A stretch of 36,292 nucleotides of DNA, from NCBI GenBank assembly GCA_964399465.1, contig CAYNRA010000023.1, positions 1 to 36,292 on the forward strand. Reading direction: 5' to 3'. The stretch is from CAYNRA01 sp964399465. Its GTDB lineage: Bacteria > Bacteroidota > Bacteroidia > Cytophagales > Spirosomataceae. Below the pieces are notes generated by a model. That model did not search any database. It saw only the letters and a list, made by a program, of their open reading frames with translations, and was not told the DNA's origin. Shown in pieces: positions 30,772-36,292 of the stretch (its first letter is position 1; each line of letters opens with the position of its first letter). The translations under genes were made by a program, and so were the position numbers.

Positions 30772-33653
30772 TTATTTGACGAGTTCAATCCATCCTTTGA
30801 ATGTAAGCGGCTCTACATTCTCAGAAAGTCTTTCGAAAATGACACGTATTGAATAATAATATGAACCCGAAGGCAGTTCTCGTCCATCGACTGTCTTACC
30901 GTCCCAAGCCAAAGATTCGCCTGTACTTTCATACACTTTTCCTCCATTTCTATTGAAAACTTCTATTGAAATAGATTGAATAAATGCTGGACAGCGCATG
31001 GGCGAGAAAGTATCGTTTACGCCATCACCATTGGGTGAAAATACATTCGGGAACGAAATATTTGGGCAATTATCCAAGCAAATGGCATTACTCGCTGTTC
31101 CTTCTACTCCCAAACTATTGACGGCTGTGATGTAATAACAACCTGCAAAACCAACGCGGTTATTTCGTACATGACGGAATGTATTTACGCCGGAAGTAGC
31201 AGTTACGGAGCCAACTTGTGCAAATTCACCGTTTTCAAAGCGGCTGTAATAGACATTATAGCGAACAATATCTTGTCTGCAATTCTGTCCAGAAGCCGTG
31301 GAGGCTGGATTTGTCCAACGCAATGTATTAGCAAAAAAAGCGGGGTCACAATAAGATTCAGTGTCAACTTGTTCGCAATCTATGGCTGGGATAGTCAGAA
31401 TAGGTGCACAAGGTGGGGAATCGTCTAGCGGTGTTGCACAAATTTGTTGAGAATTATTCAGCAACAAACCGAGCGCTTGCATTTGCGGGTACATGCCCGA
31501 TGTTTGGACATAATAGCAATACGATTGTTCGTTTTGAAGGACGATACTTTGGTCGCCATCTGCCAAGAAGTTATCTTTTCCTGTATCCAAATACGTGAAT
31601 GTATTGACAGCCGTCACGGGAACTTCGGCGATGAGATTGAACTGAGTTGGTTCGGCAAGAGATGCGCGATAAACGCGGTGAATTTGGTTTTCGTTAGACC
31701 AAGGTACGTTGGCAAGCCATGACAAACGAACTTGCTGGTTGTTTGCCAATGCACTCAAGCGCACTGAACTTGCTGGTGGCGTTTCTCCAAGTAGTTGATT
31801 GTTAGCAAAATAGAAAGCAATTTTGTAACGATATCCATTTTGAAGCGTATTTAATTTTGTATCAACGAATGTAGTATCGTTATTCAATGTGCCTAATGTT
31901 GTCGGGATAGAGGCAATTTCTGTGAATGTAGTTCCTTCAACGCCTGTTGCTCTAAGTAAACGATAGGTATAAGGCGGTGCAAAATCTCTAGGATTTAATC
32001 CGATAGGACGTGCCCATTTGACAGTAATTTGTCCTTCGTTTGCATCTGTTTTATCGACTGTAACTTGCGTCATGATGGGTAGATTTTCGGGAAGAGTACT
32101 ACCGACGCAGGCTTCAGTTGAAGGAGCACTTTCCATGAAGTCGAAGGGAGAAATAGCTAATTTACCGATAATTCGGTAGCTGTATGTGATACCTCGCAGC
32201 GCGGTTGGGTCTAGAAAGATAGTATCTTTTGAGGAGATTGTCGCGATGGCGGTATAGCCCCATGCGCTTGGCATACCGGTTGTACATTCGCCTGGATTTA
32301 GGCCGCTGCAACTTTCTTTTCGATAGACAATGAGTTGTGTTTCTGCGGAACACTCAGGGTAAGGTCGCCAATTTAAACGTACGCCATTTTCGATAGAAAC
32401 GCCAGCTAGCCCACGAACTCTAGGGGGGAGAACTTTTATTTTAACAGATTTAGAGTCAGTTAATTGTGTATTGAAACGCCCAGGAAAATCTTCTACTTTG
32501 AAAATCACGTCGTAGGCTTGTTCACGTACATGAAGACAATTGGTTTCCCATTCGAAGGAAGCGGTTTGCGGGCTTGGCCCTGTTGTTTCTCCTCCTATAA
32601 ACTTAGCTGCTTTGGGTGGTATAAAAGCAAGCGGTTGACCATTTTGGTCTTTGTTGTAAACGCCACCAGAGGTAGTTATTCGAATATTTTGGTCTTGATT
32701 AGGGTCTTCAGCTCGGACATCGAAGCGCAGGGTTTCACCAGCTTCAATACATATTTCTTCTGGTACAGTAATTTGGGGTCTTCGGTTATCTGTTTCTACA
32801 ACAATAATTTGCATGTCACGGACAATCTCACCGATTCGGATAAATGTACCATCTAGTCCTTTTCGCCATTCTTCGACAATAAACGCGACGTTATATTGCC
32901 CGGGTCTTCGGGGGGCATCCCAAATTAAATCACCTGTTCTTGGGTTTATTCGAAAGGTAGCGGGGCCGTTTTCTGCTTCATTTAAGATAGGTGTAGCACC
33001 TAAAGTGGAAGGGTCATTGTAACCGGCAATAAATTCACCTACGCCGGAGGCAATGTTTAGATCACGTTTCGGGATGGTGAGCCGATAAGATAAGCTATCT
33101 CCATCGACATCAAATGCGCCTGGATTATGAATGTAACGTGCCCCAACAGCGGCGGAGTCAATGGGAACATTTAGGAGAACAGGCGTACTATTTAATCCAA
33201 TGGAGGAATTAATAAAAATAGTCGATTCAACAAAAAAGCTAATTTGGTCGGAGGGTTGTGGGAGGTTGATTGTATTGGCATTTCGGTTGGGAATACCACA
33301 AGAGATGGTATAGCGACCGGCAGCGGGGAATGTAAAGAGAGTATCATAGACATTCAGCATCGTGGAGCTATTGATGAGGACTCTTCTTTTTCTACTTACT
33401 TCATACGAAATATTTTGATTAGAAGATAGTCCAAAATAAAAGGTAACATTGTTTTGGGCTTCATTTGCCTGCAAACCATTATTTGATCGGTATAGGTAGT
33501 AAGAGTCACTCGATAAGTAAGCGAAGTGGCAGAAACCCGCCTAGCAGTAATTTCACCGGCACGCAAATGGGTAGCAAAAGAAGCCTGAAAGGTAAGTAGA
33601 CTTATAGAAATAAATAATAAAAGTCGTTGGAATGATGGGTTTTTGAATCGCAT
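30772..33653 (-). pseudogene. large T9SS type B sorted protein with gliding-motility C-terminal domain; single-base frameshift
   Basis: Two frames form one gene of about 960 residues. Frame 1 (33653 to about 33486) has a signal peptide (LLLFISISLLTFQASFA) and THLRAGEITARRVSATSLTYRVTLTTYTD. A missing base near 33485-33488 shifts the frame; frame 2 continues SNNGLQANEAQNNVTFYFG and runs to 30772. A GATTCA to GATCA change would account for it. The body has cadherin/PKD-like and fibronectin III-like modules (GDSLSYRLTIP, FRINPRTGDLIWDAPRRPGQYNVAF, several 'VRLNW/VKWARP/VRLSWLA' repeats). The C terminus FPNVFSPNGDGVNDTFSPM ... VFNRNGGKVYES ... WDGKTVDGRELPSGSYYYSI is the CHU_C gliding-motility-associated domain, a T9SS sorting signal (type B). 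The protein should be surface-exposed or secreted, perhaps for adhesion. The gene could be intact if the shift is a sequencing error. Confidence 0.88.
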
Positions 33654-34087
33654 ATAGGGAAATCGATGTAGTATATCTTTTTGGAAATTGAACGATTAAA
33701 AGAGTTGCGTCATGTATGAATGACTTAGTATAACCTAATTTCAGTATGAATAGGAACGAATATAAGGGGTTTTTTTGAAAAAGAGTGAAAATTAAACAAG
33801 AGAGAATAGATTGAATAAGTTAGTAAACAAAAAAAATAAACAGACTGTTGAAAAACGAAATATATCAATTTTCTAACATGTGTATAAAAATACACTTGCG
33901 TACATAAAACTGGGTGGGAGAGAGTAAATAAGAGTTATTTTTTGGTTATTCCACGAAAAAAAAATAAATTATATTGGTTCTAAACGGTTTGTGATTTACT
34001 TTTGGTTTCAGAATAATTTGTACTATTCTAAGTATTATTATTCTGATAGTTAATTACAAACACTCAATTTTACAAATAGAAACAAGT
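33654..34087. other. AT-rich divergent intergenic region upstream of sdhC
   Basis: 434 bases between the T9SS gene and sdhC. Apart from the sdhC promoter match at 33974-34004 I see no gene, hairpin or repeat. Short frames starting at ATG codons here stop within a few codons. Confidence 0.6.
33974..34004 (+). promoter_or_regulatory. sdhC promoter, TTG-N20-TACTTTTG
   Basis: TTG at 33974-33976 and TACTTTTG at 33997-34004 are 20 bases apart, matching the Bacteroidota -33/-7 promoter pattern (TTG, TAnnTTTG). Transcription would start about 34011, giving a leader of around 75 bases. Confidence 0.6.
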
Positions 34088-34867
34088 ATGTCTTGGGTAA
34101 CAAAAACATTAAGTAGTTCGATTGGAAAGAAGGTACTCATGTCCTTGACGGGGATTTTTCTTTGCACGTTCCTGATTGTCCACATGGTTGGAAATCTTCA
34201 AGTCTTCAAGTCTGATGGCGGTTTTGCTTTTAATAAGTATGCAGTTTTGATGACGACAAATCCTCTTATCAAAACGGTCTCCTATGGTTTATATGCCATG
34301 ATTTTATTTCACGCTTTTTGGGGACTTTATCTTGAAATCCAGAACCGCAAAGCACGCCCGCAACGCTATGCTTACGTAAAAAACTCTTCGTCTTGGGCGA
34401 GCCGTAACATGGCCGTTTTAGGTACTATTTTGTTGGTTTACATTGCAGTCCATATGGGTGATTTTTGGTTTGATTACAAGTTCGGGCATGTTCCTTACAA
34501 AGAATATATAGAAAATGTAAAAACGGGTGAATTAATCAGCCAGCAGGCAATGCCAGAGGAATATACGCAGACTGTAAAGCAGATTGAATATACTGACGAA
34601 GCTGCTGGGACACGTAGAGTTATTGTTAAAGATTTGTATTACGAAGTAGCAGAGTCGTTTGAGAATCCTATTTTGGTTGTTTTTTATGTTCTTTCGATGC
34701 TTGTGTTATCTTATCACTTGGTGCATGGTTTTCAGAGTGCCTTCCAAACACTTGGTATTAACCATCCAAAGTACTCTCCATTTATCAAAGCGATAGGGTT
34801 ATGGGTTTTTGCTATCTTGATTCCAATTGGTTTTGCGGCAATGCCTATCTATTTCTTTATTAAGTAA
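34088..34867 (+). CDS. sdhC: succinate dehydrogenase cytochrome b subunit, b558 family (SdhC)
   Basis: A 259-residue di-haem cytochrome b membrane anchor of complex II (b558-type succinate:quinone reductase). Five transmembrane helices carry His ligand candidates: FLCTFLIVHMVGNLQVF, AMILFHAFWGLYLEI, GTILLVYIAVHMGDFW, YVLSMLVLSYHLVHGFQSAF; the fifth is WVFAILIPIGFAAMPIYFF. A hydrophilic loop of about 60 residues lies between helices 3 and 4. Length and layout fit TIGR02046. It is followed after 34 bases by sdhA and should be in an sdhCAB operon; sdhB would lie beyond the window. Confidence 0.95.
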   Translation: MSWVTKTLSSSIGKKVLMSLTGIFLCTFLIVHMVGNLQVFKSDGGFAFNKYAVLMTTNPLIKTVSYGLYAMILFHAFWGLYLEIQNRKARPQRYAYVKNSSSWASRNMAVLGTILLVYIAVHMGDFWFDYKFGHVPYKEYIENVKTGELISQQAMPEEYTQTVKQIEYTDEAAGTRRVIVKDLYYEVAESFENPILVVFYVLSMLVLSYHLVHGFQSAFQTLGINHPKYSPFIKAIGLWVFAILIPIGFAAMPIYFFIK

Positions 34868-34901
34868 TTCACAATTAATCTTTATAAATTAAACATATAT
34901 T

Positions 34902-36292
34902 ATGGCAGAAGGAATAAAAACATTGGATGCCAAAATTCCAGAGGGCGTCTTGTCTGACAAATGGACAAAGTACCGCTCGACCGTGCCGCTTGTTAACCCG
35001 GCTAATAAACGTAACCTTGAGGTAATCGTTGTCGGAACGGGTTTAGCTGGTGCTTCCGCTGCAGCAACTTTGGCTGAGCTTGGTTACAAAGTAAAAGCAT
35101 TTTGTTTTCAAGATTCTCCTCGTCGTGCGCACTCAATTGCTGCACAAGGTGGTATCAATGCTGCAAAGAATTACCAGAATGATGGAGACTCTACGTATAG
35201 ATTATTTTACGATACAATCAAAGGTGGTGATTACCGCTCACGTGAAGCAAACGTTCATAGATTAGCTGAAGTTTCAGCCAATATCATTGACCAATGTGTA
35301 GCACAAGGTGTTCCTTTCGCACGTGAATACGGTGGAATGTTATCGAACCGTTCTTTTGGTNNNNNNNNNNCAAACAGGACAACAGTTGCTTTTAGGTGCT
35401 TACTCCGCGTTAGAACGCCAAGTAGGTATGGGGAAAGTGAAAATGTATGCGCGCCATGAAATGCTTGACGTTGTGATGATTGATGGAAAAGCACGTGGTA
35501 TCATTGCTAAAAACTTAGTTACGGGTGAACTAGAACGTCACTTTGGTCATGCTGTACTTCTTTGTACAGGTGGATATGGAAACGTCTTCTATCTTTCTAC
35601 CAATGCAATGGGTAGTAACGTGACAGCGGCTTGGAAAGCACACAAAAGAGGTGCATACTTCGCGAATCCTTGCTTTACACAAATTCACCCAACGTGTATT
35701 CCAGTATCGGGAGACCACCAATCAAAATTGACGTTGATGTCGGAGTCTCTACGTAATGACGGACGTATCTGGGTTCCTAAGAAAAAAGGAGATGATAGAC
35801 CAGCTAATGAAATTCCGGAAGAAGAAAGAGATTACTACCTAGAACGCCGTTACCCTGCGTTTGGTAATCTAGTACCACGCGACATCGCTTCACGCGCAGC
35901 AAAAGAGCGTTGCGATGCTGGTTATGGTGTAGGTTCTTCTAAAATGGCAGTTTACCTAGATTATGCTTCCGCAATTGAACGCTATGGACGTGCTGAAGCG
36001 ACGAAAAATAACCTAGATAATCCAAGCAAAGAAACAATTACAACGCTTGGTAAAGCGGTTGTCAAAGAAAAATACGGTAATTTGTTTGATATGTACAAGC
36101 AAATCACTGGCGAAGACCCATACGAAGTTCCTATGCGTATTTATCCAGCGGTTCACTATACAATGGGTGGACTTTGGGTAGATTATAACTTAATGACCAC
36201 CGTTCCAGGTCTTTATGCCTTGGGTGAAGCTAACTTCTCTGACCATGGTGCAAACCGCTTGGGTGCTTCTGCATTGATGCAAGGTCTAGCAG
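34902..36292 (+). CDS. sdhA: succinate dehydrogenase/fumarate reductase flavoprotein subunit SdhA (3' partial, with assembly gap)
   Basis: The FAD-binding catalytic subunit of complex II. Visible features: the FAD fold VIVVGTGLAGASAAATLAELG; RRAHSIAAQGGINAAKNY with the His that links FAD covalently; GGDYRSREANVHRLAEVS; then EYGGMLSNRSFG up to the N run. After the gap the frame resumes as QTGQQLLLGAYSALERQVG, LCTGGYGNVFYLSTNAMGSN, FTQIHPTCIPVSGDHQSKL, SLRNDGRIWVPKK, RYPAFGNLVPRDIASRAAKE, HYTMGGLWVDYNL and FSDHGANRLGASALMQGLA at the window edge. In relatives the segment 'GAQVSRTFYARG' lies between the two sides, so about 36 bases are missing where 10 N stand; the N run throws the frame off by one. 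The gene itself is probably intact. It oxidises succinate to fumarate at the cytoplasmic membrane face. Confidence 0.95.
35361..35370. other. assembly gap of 10 N inside sdhA
   Basis: Ten undetermined bases. The flanking protein parts suggest that the true missing length is about 36 bases, so the N count is a placeholder. It breaks the sdhA frame artificially. Confidence 0.95.

Noticed and set aside
1..36292. tRNA, rRNA, CRISPR arrays, insertion sequences, phage genes.
   Set aside because: Scanning by eye found no cloverleaf, regularly spaced repeats, transposase motifs or phage proteins; short RNAs could still be missed without a covariance-model search.

Overview
The window reads as chromosomal DNA of a member of the Bacteroidota, most likely an aerobic Cytophagales-type bacterium. 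I cannot name the genus. Evidence: a fused CcoN-CcoO cbb3 oxidase, a b558-type SdhC followed by SdhA, a secreted protein ending in a gliding-motility/type IX secretion 'type B' C-terminal domain, several lipoproteins and PorT-like proteins, AT-rich DNA, and repeated TAnnTTTG -7 promoter elements typical of this phylum. A run of 10 N at 35361-35370 shows that the assembly is a draft. Two genes also carry frameshifts that could be sequence errors.

Layout. 1-1369: the end of a RecD/UvrD-like helicase and a small conserved-looking gene (+). 1366-7212 (-): the cytochrome cbb3 cluster, in transcription order ccoNO fusion, ccoQ (58 aa), ccoP (one haem c site), ccoG, ccoH/fixH and a TauE/SafE-like membrane protein. 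7425-12526 (-): a ClC chloride channel/antiporter, a secreted DUF4412-like protein, an NlpC/P60 peptidase with SH3 domains, thiL, and a small lipoprotein. 12719-13282 (+): a cytochrome-b5-like protein and a two-helix membrane protein. 13265-14083 (-): a UbiA-like membrane protein. 14211-17559 (+): an outer-membrane beta-barrel protein, a metzincin lipoprotein and an ATP-grasp enzyme. 17644-20786 (-): a four-helix membrane protein, then a mreB paralogue, response regulator and histidine kinase packed as one operon. 21025-24854: a zinc-ribbon protein, an LprI-like protein, MerC, a family 2 glycosyltransferase and a lipoprotein. 25016-26549: nadC (broken) and a LOG-family protein. 26750-30601: a gluconate-dehydrogenase-type gamma subunit with its GMC oxidoreductase, then a MATE exporter (-). 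30772-33653 (-): a large T9SS type B protein, frameshifted near its N terminus. 34088-end (+): sdhC and partial sdhA.

How the genes fit together. The cbb3 oxidase cluster (terminal oxidase plus assembly factors) and the succinate dehydrogenase form a respiratory theme. The mreB-RR-HK operon, NlpC/P60 peptidase, GT2, T9SS protein and lipoproteins point to cell-envelope work. thiL and nadC are cofactor biosynthesis.

Most of this is core genome, with no phage, IS element, CRISPR, tRNA or rRNA seen. The points most worth a second look are: the mreB paralogue tied to an intramembrane-sensing two-component system; a 13-bp deletion that removes the conserved NH(V)D segment of nadC; promoter -7 elements abutting start codons (likely leaderless mRNAs); a palindrome over the merC promoter; and the streamlined cbb3 architecture.
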